Positions 1 to 9,170 of a stretch of DNA of 64,000 bases are shown one piece after another. Below the pieces are notes generated by a model. It did not search any database and was not told the origin of the DNA. It saw only the letters and a list, made by a program, of their open reading frames with translations. The DNA comes from Orbilia blumenaviensis (Eukaryota > Ascomycota > Orbiliomycetes > Orbiliales > Orbiliaceae), in assembly GCA_036872755.1 (NCBI GenBank), contig JAVHNS010000004.1, positions 2,542,001 through 2,606,000 of the forward strand. Reading direction: 5' to 3'. The stretch's first letter is position 1, and the number at the start of each line of letters is the position of its first letter. The translations under genes were made by a program, and so were the position numbers.

Positions 1-624
1 GTCTCTATTTCTCGTGGCGGACTCCCGAGAAAGAACATAGCAATTCAAGAGTCGAGTAAGGGAGGCCTCTGAAACCTTTCGGTGGAAGAGGGGGTCGGTG
101 GCTAAAGTTCTGAAGGTATCATCGCGGATCTTAGAGTATGATTGGGATGGTCCCTTGTGGACAAGTCTGAGGTAGTGTGAGGCAGAGAGGGGTTCGACGC
201 CAAGTAGGATGGACCAGATATATATCCGGAATGCAGACTATTAGATTGATTAGATATAGGATCCCTGAAATGGGGGAAAGCGACTGAGAGTCGGTCATTG
301 AAGGCGTACCATTCCATCGGTATCCGCCGGTATACCCTCTGTCAAGATAAGATACCGTAGTTCCTTCAGCGCCAGAGATATGTTCGCAGGCTCTCGGCCA
401 AGGAGAACAGCAATAGGGTGGCTTGATCCATGATGAAGGCGGCTGGGAGTCCCAGGATTCGTCAGAGGAGTTGTGATGGTTGTTCTACTGCTCATAGAAG
501 TCTGGGACGACAGCCTATCCACCCCGGGCCTTGAAGAGCCGTTGCTTTCTCTAGATTTCGTCGAAGAGTAGCCGCTAGATATCTGCGATGATCTGTTTCT
601 CGGCAGGGGAGAGCTTGAAGGCAT
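1..624 (-). CDS. BUB2: Mitotic exit/septation checkpoint GAP Bub2 (Cdc16/ByrA), 3' part outside window
   Basis: TBC-domain GTPase-activating protein; known relatives act with Bfa1/Byr4 on the Tem1/Spg1 GTPase at the spindle pole to restrain mitotic exit and septation. Two exons are visible: 624-310 and 237 down to the window edge. The intron 309-238 starts GTACGC and ends TAG, in phase 0. The N-terminus (about 70 residues) is Ser-rich and disordered. The conserved part begins with LKELRYLILTEGIPADTDGM and, after the intron, reads SAFRIYIWSILLGVEPLSA, then YSKIRDDTFRTLATDPLF. These are Bub2 signatures at the start of the TBC domain. The catalytic Arg and Gln fingers are not visible because the gene runs off the window. 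The start is the first in-frame ATG; upstream in-frame extension has only GTG. It shares a 509 bp divergent promoter with EAF6. Confidence 0.85.
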
Positions 625-1133
625 GTTGAGGGCCGTCGGGAGATTGCCAGACCAGCTGGCGATGGCGATGTCGGAGGATAGCAATCTATTCTTCCCTTCT
701 TCCTTTCTCCCCTTCTTCCTCACTTCCTTCTTTCGTCCTTCGATAAAAAAACCAAGTAACTTCACGGTTCGGAGGTGCTTCTGTTCTCACTATCGGCGAT
801 CGAGAAAACCACGGTGTCGGGTCCGGGTAGGAATCGTTATGACGTCTGGTCGGCAGGGTAAGGAAAGGAGAGGTCGAAAAGGAATGTGGATGATGCCGTG
901 ACCTGGTTAAACGCCGGGGCCTGGCAGGGCAGGAAAATATGTTTGTTCGAGAAGGGCCTGTGTGGACTTCCTTCGCTTGCAACTGCTCTTTCCAACCTCA
1001 ACTCCGTTTCCAAACTTTCTCACCATCGCGTCGACCTAACCACCCTCGTTCAAATTCCTCCGCTAGGCTAGTAGACTGAAGGAGTCTCGAGATCACACGA
1101 CTGCTGCGCTCCGTGATGGTCGAGCGGTGAAAT
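625..1133. promoter_or_regulatory. Divergent intergenic promoter region, BUB2 / EAF6
   Basis: 509 bp between two divergent start codons, so it must hold both promoters. Pyrimidine-rich tracts lie on both strands near 690-760 and 960-1060. I saw no convincing additional gene and no TATA box that I would call. Confidence 0.5.
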
Positions 1134-1745
1134 ATGCCACCTGCACCCATCCGTATTCCCACCTCAAATCACCAGAACCAACCCTCCCAGCCAATGGGCG
1201 CCGTTGGCACGCCCTCTTCCGGTCCGATGGCTTCAGCAGCATCCAGAGATCAATACGAAACCCTGCGGAAGCAGCTACGAGACCTCATCGCCAAAAAGAA
1301 ACACTCCGATAAACTCCTCGAGACTCTCGAAGATCACATCTACAAGTACGAAACCACATACCTCGAGGAAACACAGAATGGGAATATCGTTCGTGGATTT
1401 GACAACTACATCAAGGGCACTGTCGCCCGTCGGCGGGCAAACATTACCGACCAGGATAGAATCTTCTCGAGCAGCAGTTATAGCTACATGAAGAGTCGTG
1501 AAGAGGGGAGCAACGGTGGGACCCCATCGGGCAGCGTACCACCAGAATCGGCTACTTCATCGTCAACACCTAGCTTCCCTAAGGGTGGGAGCAACAGTGC
1601 TTTGCTGAAAAAGTCAGCCAGTGCGCTTAAAAAGAAGCGTAAGGGCGGCGCTGCGGATGAGGATTCGGAGAGCCACTCGGAGATCGAAACGCCGGGCCCC
1701 AAACGGGTTAGGATATCGTTTTCTGGTCAAAACAGCGACAAATAG
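1134..1745 (+). CDS. EAF6: Chromatin modification-related protein Eaf6 (NuA4/NuA3 HAT subunit)
   Basis: Small nuclear subunit of MYST-type histone acetyltransferase complexes (NuA4, and NuA3 in yeast), where it binds the scaffold subunit through a coiled coil. The single exon encodes 203 aa. Residues 41-75 form the predicted helix (YETLRKQLRDLIAKKKHSDK onward). The family hallmark follows at about 76-115: YLEETQNGNIVRGFDNYIKG, then RRRANITDQDRIFSSSS. The C-terminal 85 residues are low-complexity Ser/Gly/Pro with basic KKKRKGG and PKRVRISF stretches that could serve in nuclear import. This tail is longer than in yeast Eaf6 but common in filamentous ascomycetes. ATG at 1134 is the first ATG after stops. 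Single-exon structure is normal for this gene. Confidence 0.93.
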   Translation: MPPAPIRIPTSNHQNQPSQPMGAVGTPSSGPMASAASRDQYETLRKQLRDLIAKKKHSDKLLETLEDHIYKYETTYLEETQNGNIVRGFDNYIKGTVARRRANITDQDRIFSSSSYSYMKSREEGSNGGTPSGSVPPESATSSSTPSFPKGGSNSALLKKSASALKKKRKGGAADEDSESHSEIETPGPKRVRISFSGQNSDK

Positions 1746-2209
1746 AAGTACATACTATCTCCTGGTCGATTCTAAGAGATCGTAGAACACGTTTAAACTG
1801 GGCTACATACATGCATATATCGGTCCACGTACAACGTTACACCAGTTCGTTCAATAGACGGCTGTTTTCACCATTTATCGGATACCATGTACACTTAAAC
1901 ATCTCTCTACAACTTGGATTCTAGGCAGCATGCGCAAATAGGAGGTCACTGGCGTTTTTAGGTTTCATTGGAGGTCAAAGCTTTCTATTTTTTCCAAAGG
2001 AGAACTGTGTCAATATTCTTCATCAATCCCGTAACTAAATACCCAATATAATCTAGTGCTGATTATCATCAAAACTTTATTCCATCTGAAATGTGAACAC
2101 CTGCAGTACACGAATTCAATGCGCCGAAAACTCCAGTGTATATATGCCCAAGTGATATACCAGATTACTGCCAATCTTGTAATGAAATACCAGACCATGA
2201 TGCACGCCT
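1746..2209. other. Convergent intergenic, EAF6 / FAN1 3' ends
   Basis: 464 bp between two stop codons, A/T-rich, presumably the two 3' UTRs and poly(A) regions. Open frames on the minus strand near 2010-2304 have no ATG-led conserved content. I see nothing else in it. Confidence 0.5.
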
Positions 2210-4565
2210 CTACTTCGAATTCCTGTCCCCGTTAACAGCATGACAAAGTTCGGTCTCCACACCTGCGCCCGTAAGTACATCGATCCAAACCCTTTGAGTA
2301 TCACTCAACCTATCATTCTCACTCTTCACCTCCGCAAACTTCGCCTTCTTCTTGCCGTAGTCCCAAAGGAACAAATCCGGCATGCCGCTGCTTCTCTGCT
2401 GGTACTCTTGGCACAGTACCTTACAGATGACGCTTAATGTTTCACCTCCCAGACACTCCACGATTTCGCAGACTTCATTGATTTCGAAGCCCCAATCGAG
2501 TCCGATAACACATGTCTGTCTCTCGACTTCTTTCTTCCATACCTCCCTAACAATCCTCGCTGCTTCTCCGTTCGATATCTCCATCAATCGATGGTTGATC
2601 TCGCTCATTCGACAGACGTAAAAGGAGTCCGTGTGTAAGTCCAGCGGACAGGTCTGAAATTCCGTTTGGAAGATGTTAGGTAGAGGTAGGAATAATATAT
2701 CGTACATTAAGTACGCGAATATCGTTTTGATAATCCCGCCTTCGCAATGGAACCCTTTCCACCCTTCGGACCGGTACCTTTCCAAGCACATCTCCTCCAC
2801 GCTCCCTTCCTCTCCGGAGTCTAGTTTCCATACAGTCTTTTGCCCGGGCTTCGGTGGTGACCCGTCATCGTTTTGGACTCTTTGTCCAATAATAGTCCTG
2901 GTCGTCGGCTTTCTTAAAGTCCATACCCAGATATGCTGTAGCCGCATGGCAATATTCAACTTCTTCTCTAGCTTTGTTATCCGCTTCTGAAGGTCATAAT
3001 GGTAAATAACGTGTGTATCCGGGTCTTCTAGGCCCCTTTCACAAGTATTCAACGCCGTCCTCAACCAAAGTCGTTTGCTGTTCGACGAAGAGGCATCATG
3101 AAAATAATGTTCTTCGATCAACGCTAGTCGTTGGTACCACGCCCCCCTTCTCGACGGGTGGTATAGTTTCTGTGATAGGAGTGCCAGTAGTATCGTTCGT
3201 TCTCGTTCGTAATCCTTGTGCCGCGAGATTGCATAGACACCTTTATGAACAATCCTAGTGTAAACCCACCCGGCTGAGAACCTTCGGAGGTATATTTCCT
3301 CCAAGTCGTCTTTGGTTTTCCCGTCTTCACAATATTGTTCCCAGCGGCCGTATATCGACTCCATTATCCCCACAATCTTGAGTAGATCGTCTTTTGTAGG
3401 GACACCGTTTTCGAGAATATCATCGACCTCGCTTTGTAATTTTATGGCATGCTCAAAGTCGAGCAGTGCTTCGCGAGTGGGAAATATGTTTGAGGTCCGG
3501 CAGACAAAATACGACGGGAAGTTCCGCTTCATGATGCGTGCAAGGATCAAAGTCGTCAAGGACTTTTCAGTCCATTCCGTCGAACGATAGAAGACGAGAT
3601 GCACACGGCTAAACAAAGTAGCCACGGCCTCCGTGAGCCGTATACAAGGCCCCGTGATGGCCAGCATCTTATCAATGACGGCTTTTGCCCGAATAGTTCC
3701 ATACCGAGTCTGTCCATTATTGTTGATTCGCAGCTGGCCTTGTATGTTGAGGCTTCCTTGGTTTGCACAGCTTCGTCGAAGCGCTGCTATCAGTTGTGTT
3801 TTATTTCCTCCGTTGACTTTGGCTTCCTTGGTTATCGTCTTGAGCTCTTCGAGTGTAAGCATGGAGGCTGCTTCATCGATACTTGTTATTTCGGATTCAT
3901 CCTGCGCGAACGCTACATCCTGGGACTGAAGTGTAGCACAGGCAGTCGGCATATCTTTGATATCGTAGAAGTATCCTAGCTTCCCGACTCGGAACCATGC
4001 ACTCGTCTTGCGTAGAAATAGCCGAATGTATCTGAAATCTTCATTAGAATATGGCTATGAATATTGCAAAGAAGGTATGCATAAGCTATAGAAGAGGATA
4101 AACGCACAGATACTGCGCCTCATAATCCAACGCCCTGTATCGTTCAAAGAACTCGTGCTCCCCTTCATCGAAAAGGTAACCTTCCTCTTCCAACACAGTG
4201 TCCAAAGCCAAATTGAAGGCATCAACATAGATACTCGATCTCCTGGGCCCAGAGCTTTCTTCACGGGTAATAGCCTCATAATCGGTCAGCTGCGGTAACG
4301 AACTTTCAAGACCAGTAAACTCGTCGTCTTGGTCTAACTGCGACGGAGGCGGCTCGTCGTTTGACCCTGAGGATTCTGTAAGGCCCGGCATGCGCGGTGG
4401 CGAGAATCGACTGTTGTGAAGAGCGGAATTATTGTCATCATTGTTGACATTTTCTTCTGGGGCGGTATAGTCAGTGCTGAATAACCGTGCACGTTTAGAA
4501 TCCCGTTTGGAAGGCGAAGAAGGTGGGCTCGCCACGCCAGTTGGGTTTGTCTTGCGGATTGACAT
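2210..4565 (-). CDS. FAN1: Fanconi-associated nuclease 1 homologue (SAP + VRR-NUC)
   Basis: Structure-specific 5' flap endo/exonuclease for interstrand crosslink repair. Exons 4565-4108 and 4031-2210 are joined by an intron (GTGCGT...TTTCAG, branch-like CTAAT) and give 759 aa. Residues 1-150 are disordered with an RSPPRMP-type acidic linker. QYLYIRLFLRK spans the splice junction and is typical of FAN1. A SAP-like helix pair is at about 211-240 (LTLEELKTITKEA, NKTQLIAALRR). The middle is helical (TPR region). The C-terminal VRR-NUC nuclease shows HCEGGIIKTIFAYLMYD, then GMPDLFLWD (702), EVKSENDRLSDTQ (720) and W. These supply the E...PD...ExK catalytic set. Length and order match fungal FAN1. 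No UBZ zinc finger is visible at the N-terminus. It diverges from the HNH-like gene across 1.26 kb. Confidence 0.92.
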
Positions 4566-5820
4566 TTTAAGGGTCTTTTCGTCTCTTGCGCAGCTACTAT
4601 CGCGCAGTTTTTAGCGGGGTGAGATTTTAGAGCATCACTGTTGTCGTCCCTGTTATTTAGGTATGGACCCCCGTGGCTAACATTAAGTTACGTTACTGTA
4701 GAGAGAAGGCGAGGGTTGAAGTTGAAGTCCAGAAGGACGCCTCAGCTGCTGTCAATGGAGCTGCCATTTGATAGAATGGTTCCAATAACCCTGCTAGTTT
4801 GTATTCGAAAAAGGCGCGTTAAGTGGTAGCCCAGCAACAGTTCGCGTTCCTTGTGCAGCTGCAATGCAACGGGAGTCTGCATAGCTGCAGAGTCTGCGCA
4901 GCCTGGCCGGCCGGTTGTCTGATCAAGTTAAGACTCAGACATGTACACTTTCGGCGCCGACACCGACAACGCAAAAAATGCAACATGTACATATTCTGGT
5001 AACTCTCTATTTCTTTTTTCCCCAAGTGGTTCGATTCCTTCAGCCGTAAGACGCTAGTGTGGGATGGGTAGCTTTTTTATGTCATGAAATTGCTTCGGTG
5101 GATTTAAATGTTTACCTATCTAACCGATAGCCCGAACAAAAGCGAACCATTACATCAGATAAATCCAAAACGGGATCCCAGCTACTTAAGTACCTTTATA
5201 TCTAGAATTCAAAGCCTTTCTTATGCGCGGTCTAGTATACTAGTACTGATAAAGTAGATTAGGTACCAAGCAAAGTACGTTACAACCCACTTAGGTACTT
5301 GCTTACTGGAATATTTACATTATAGGCATGTCATAAAGCCATAGCATCATCGGGACTCGTTGTCCAACCCCAACTTAGCACATGCGTTAATTTCCAAATA
5401 CGTATCTGGGTGCATACCTGGGTACTTACATTAACAAGGCCAAGGAGGTATTAATAATAGTACGCCTGCCATGTGGAAGCCACAGCACCGACGTTGCACA
5501 ACCTCCCCATGGAAGATCTGCAGCGTGGCATTCTTCTATTGCAGATCTTAAAATATATTCAACAAACTACGGGCTGCTCACGGAACGTCCATAACGCTCC
5601 AAATGCATTCTGCACTACCGCTCGCTATATATCTGGATTAAGTCTAGGAAAGGAGGTACTTTCTTAAATAAAGCCAGAGCACTTATCCAGGGTGCATCCC
5701 CCCATCTTCAACTTCATCTTCATAACTCTCTTATCATCAAATGTCCTTTCTACCGCATTGCTGATAATACTAAACCCATTCCACGATTATTCACAAACCC
5801 CTTCCCAACTTCAAACAATA
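4566..5820. other. Intergenic, FAN1 / HNH-like divergent promoters
   Basis: 1.26 kb between divergent starts. It is rich in GTACCTAAG/CTTAGGTAC-like short motifs around 5190-5310 that resemble the dispersed CCTAGG palindromes elsewhere. A T-loop-like GGTTCGATTCC at about 5027 has no tRNA fold around it. No supported gene. Confidence 0.5.
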
Positions 5821-7026
5821 ATGTCTACCGCCACGCCTAAAATCGCAATTTCCCACATCTTCGGTGTAGGGCCGAGTACCCCTCCAAAGCGTACTTCGTC
5901 AATCATCTCCTCGCCAACATTAGTTCCCTTAAAACTTTCCGGATCCCCAAGCAGTCAAGCCTCACTATCATCGTTATCACCACTACCACCACCACTACTG
6001 AAACCAATAGTGGAGCCCGGCCATGAGACTACAGTCTTCCAAAAGGCATTAGCAACCGCCTACTCGGCCTTCAAGCCTGACGGATCAGGCTATCTCTGGT
6101 GCCCGGTTTTCAAACAATACCTCCCGACTTCGCTCATAAAACACTTCCACATCATCAACCCAAACCCTTACTACTCACAAGCGATCGGCTACCTCTTCGG
6201 AAACATGAAGGATGGGGAAAAACATTTTAATTCCTTGGCGAACGGGATGATCATGGCAAAATGCATCGCAAACCTCGTCATATCCGGAGACTTCGCCATT
6301 ATCCCGGTTGAAGGTGGTGAGAACGATTTAACAGCTCCGGCGTTCAGAGGTGGAGCAACGGTCGAAGTTGGGAGCCAGGCTTGGAAGGAACTTAGTATCG
6401 AAGAAAGAACGTCACTCCTTGATATTCAAGATATGAAGGAGTTGATAAAATCCGAAAGAGAGCTTGGTATACTCCCAGCTGATATGGATACCTTAAACAG
6501 GGGTAACTTCGTTTCAGAATTGACATCCAATACTGCTACTTCCCCAAATCCAGGGATAAAACTAAAGCTTGTTTTGATGAAGCCATACAATTCCCACTGC
6601 AAGATTGAAGACATGGACCTCCAGTACGCCGACATCCACAACACTGTCCTAGAATTCAAATCACCGTTTCGTCCTGACATTCGCTACTGCTACTTCCGGT
6701 ATATTAGCAGTATTTTAATCTGGCTAAACTTAGAGGAAGCGGTCGTATTCAAAAACGCATGGAAACCAAAAGGAAAATGGCTTCGTGAGAGCCTGGTCGT
6801 AGAGATGGCTAGGCCCGAACGGCTTGCTAACTGGGAGGTATACGAAGAGATAGTGGGCGGAAGCGGACTTTTTGATGATGGTGGGGAGGACGGAGAGACT
6901 GTTGTTAAAATGGATAATGGATGGGAGACAACCAAGTCCGGCGAAATGGCTGCGCAATTGGAATGGGGGTTGCTTACCTCTCCTGAATATATGCTCCCTC
7001 CGCATGGGCACGAGTTACATGTTTAA
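5821..7026 (+). CDS. HNH-endonuclease-fold protein with a degenerate active site
   Basis: Unnamed fungal protein of 401 aa, single exon. The start is ATG at 5821 (MSTATPKIAIS); the open frame runs further upstream but offers no ATG. Residues 1-70 are Ser/Pro-rich. Residues 91-160 follow the layout of the fungal HNH family: YLWCPVFKQYLP, then KHFHII (H110, the first His), AIGYLFG, then NGMIMAKC (N141, the middle Asn) and FAIIPVEGG. In active members the N-G-L-x-L-H motif supplies the third catalytic His; here that position is Ala146. It therefore looks like an HNH fold that has lost nuclease chemistry, or is decaying. The remainder (170-401) is unrecognised, with an acidic patch near 360-370. 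Family assignment comes from motif order, not a search. Confidence 0.55.
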   Translation: MSTATPKIAISHIFGVGPSTPPKRTSSIISSPTLVPLKLSGSPSSQASLSSLSPLPPPLLKPIVEPGHETTVFQKALATAYSAFKPDGSGYLWCPVFKQYLPTSLIKHFHIINPNPYYSQAIGYLFGNMKDGEKHFNSLANGMIMAKCIANLVISGDFAIIPVEGGENDLTAPAFRGGATVEVGSQAWKELSIEERTSLLDIQDMKELIKSERELGILPADMDTLNRGNFVSELTSNTATSPNPGIKLKLVLMKPYNSHCKIEDMDLQYADIHNTVLEFKSPFRPDIRYCYFRYISSILIWLNLEEAVVFKNAWKPKGKWLRESLVVEMARPERLANWEVYEEIVGGSGLFDDGGEDGETVVKMDNGWETTKSGEMAAQLEWGLLTSPEYMLPPHGHELHV

Positions 7027-7470
7027 AATACGGGTTGGCCAAGTTCTGGAAATTGTACGTATTGTGTCCACCTTTTCAACACGGCGTCTACTTACGTAAG
7101 ATTCGTATTGTGGTACCAAGGGCTGAGGCTATGAATCAAAAACAATACTCGTTGGGACTGGTCTATTATTCCTTCGTTTTAATTATTAGTAACTGCTCAT
7201 CTAGTCTTGGGTGCTTCACCCAAAATACATCACGTTACAGAGACAATACTATAAAGTAGAAACACCTTAATTTTAAAAGCCATGGTTCTGCCAAACCGTT
7301 GACTAAGGTTGAACTCTTTGTACAAAGTGCCTTCGTTCCGGAATGATATATACCTACGTCCCATATGATAATACGAGGCGGAGTGGTATTTAGCTTATTT
7401 AATGCCACCGGAAAAGAAAAGAAAAGAAAAGAAAAGAAAAGAAAAGCGAAGGGGCTTAAAGGCCGCTCCA
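7027..7470. other. Convergent intergenic with (GAAAA)n
   Basis: 444 bp between two 3' ends. The only structure is the pentanucleotide tract at 7411-7445, which lies close behind the stop codon of the Q/N-repeat gene. No gene seen. Confidence 0.5.
7411..7445 (+). repeat. (GAAAA)7 microsatellite
   Basis: Seven perfect copies of GAAAA in tandem, in the 3' flank of the Q/N-repeat membrane protein gene. Read directly. Confidence 0.95.
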
Positions 7471-9170
7471 TTATCGAAGAAAGGACCCGCCGGGTGGCGG
7501 CAAACGAGATCGGGATCTTGTCTGACCAGGACTGTGTCTAAAATGATGTTGCCGGCTTTGTGTATTGACCCGGTCGACCGCATCATCTTGGACATCGTCC
7601 GGCCCTGACGTAGGATGGTAATCAGGCGCAGGAAGATCCCCATACCGCGGAGGGTCTCTAGGCGGGGGCTGTTCTCCCTCAACCTGTTCTCCCTCAGCCT
7701 GGTTTTCCTCAGCCTGTTCTTCCTCAGACTGTTCTCCCTCAGCCTGGTTTTCCTCAGCCTGTTCTCCCTCAGCCTGGTTTTCCTCAGCTTGGTTTCCTTC
7801 GGCCTGGCCTCTCTCAGCCTGGTTTTCCTCAGCCTGGCCTCCCTCAACTTGGTTTCCTTCGGCCTGATCTCCTCCAGCCTGGTCTCCCCCAGCCTGGTCT
7901 CCCCCCTGGGCTCGGTCTTCCTGTGCCTGGTTTCCTTGAGGTTGATTTGCTTGAGGTTGATTTACTTGGGGTTGATTTGCTTGAGGTTGATTTACTTGAG
8001 GTTGATTTGCTTGAGGTTGATTTGCCTGAGGTTGATTTGCCTGAGGTTGATTTGCTTGGGGTTGATTTGCTTGGGGTTGATTTGCTTGGGGTTGATTTGC
8101 TTGGGGTTGATTTGCTTGGGGTTGATTCTGAGCTCCATGGGTTACAGGCCCTAACTGCATCGAAGATGAGTTTTGGTTTCCTTGATTTTGATTTCCTTGA
8201 TTTTGATTTCCTTGATTTTGGTTTCCTTGGTTTTGGTTTCCTCGATTCCGGTTTTCTTCCCTTCGGAATCGACACCAAAAAAACGCCACAAAGCATACAG
8301 CAAAAACTAAAACGGACAAAATGCCGATCCACCAGAACGGGGTACTCTCCGCTGGTGTGATCTGAGGGGTATCTCTCGGCACCAGAAACTCTGACGATGG
8401 GGGCGGGACGACATATATTGGCGTAGCAGCGACAACATGCAGGGTCTGATAGGATAAGGTTGTATCGTCGGCGACGATAGAACCGTATTCAGTGGAAGTA
8501 GAAGCACAGATAGCTGGACAACCGGCTGTGTGAGGTATGGTAGGCGCGAGCGAGCTTGTAGCACAAGTACGTTAGACCCAGGTCTTTCCAAATTGGAAAA
8601 GAGTATTGGTAATTTATGGGAGGTATATGTCAATATCACGATTGTGCTTGTGTATATATACCCAGACCATTCCCGGATCCCAAGTATTAGGAATCCTCAG
8701 AGAGTTTTTTTTTTTTAGGGTACTCACCTCGGACAGCAATAATGGGTACCACTCGCTTCGTCTTGCTCAACAGACCTGGCATCGTCCCCAATATTGATAT
8801 ACCCACTCGGGCAGACCCCAGGCTTGTAGATGGGCACTGGGGTATCGCTATCTGTATCGGCATCCCCGTCATTAACAACATAGCCTTCAGGACAGCAGTT
8901 TATATCCGCGAGGCATCCTGCTTTGTACATCAACAACTCGGCGTCGACGAAATCAGCAGGGTTAGAGTCAGCGGAGGGAACGCGTGTGGTAGTTGAGAAC
9001 CAAAAAGTAGCCGATGCACATGATTCTGGAGGGGTGAATGTAGTCGGGGCGACAGTAGTGATATATGTCCAATTGATCTTTGTTGCATCCTCGGCTTGAG
9101 AGGTTGGAAAAGTTAGGGAGAGGGAGAGGGCGGCCCAGAGATAGAACCCACGATAAAGAAATTGAGGCAT
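7471..9170 (-). CDS. Single-pass membrane protein with Cys-bearing ectodomain and Q/N-, E-rich cytoplasmic repeats
   Basis: Unrecognised protein of 508 aa. Exons are 9170-8728 and 8554-7471; the intron starts GTGAGT and ends AAG with CTAAC 15 nt before. Signal peptide at about 1-26 (FYLWAALSLSLTFPTSQA). The ectodomain is Thr/Asp-rich with paired cysteines (CLADINCCPEGYVV, GTHYCCPR, AGCPAICAS). One transmembrane segment is at 221-241 (FWWIGILSVLVFAVCFVAFFW), followed by CRFRREEN, a positive-inside stop signal. The tail has about five NQNQG units, 13 units of QPQA/V/G-N, then an acidic block of QAEEN/QAEGE repeats and a Pro-rich end. It resembles fungal Ser/Thr-rich wall-sensor-like proteins in layout only; function unknown. 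The opposite-strand open frames here are shadows of the repeats. Confidence 0.7.
7680..7920 (-). repeat. Degenerate 15-bp-period repeats encoding Glu/Gln-rich units
   Basis: Imperfect 15 bp units (plus-strand core CTGGTTTTCCTCAGC) encode QAEEN/QAEGE pentapeptides inside the membrane protein gene. They are more diverged than the adjacent QPQAN array, which suggests an older expansion. Confidence 0.85.
7929..8127 (-). repeat. 15-bp tandem array encoding QPQAN x13
   Basis: Plus-strand unit TTGATTTGCTTGAGG, with TTGGGG and TTTACTT variants, in about 13 copies. The repeat stays in frame and gives QPQAN, QPQVN or QPQGN. Near-identity of units points to recent slippage or unequal exchange. Confidence 0.95.
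8166..8252 (-). repeat. 15-bp array encoding NQNQG units
   Basis: Plus-strand unit TTTCCTTGATTTTGA in about five copies, giving GNQNQ pentapeptides directly after the transmembrane segment. Confidence 0.85.

Noticed and set aside
5015..5040. T-loop-like GGTTCGATTCC
   Set aside because: No D-arm, anticodon arm or acceptor stem around it.
7615..8360. Plus-strand Leu-rich repeat frames opposite the Q/N repeats
   Set aside because: Their periodic Leu/Val/Ser translation is the antisense reading of the 15-bp array. The minus-strand protein has splice sites, a signal peptide and a TM helix.
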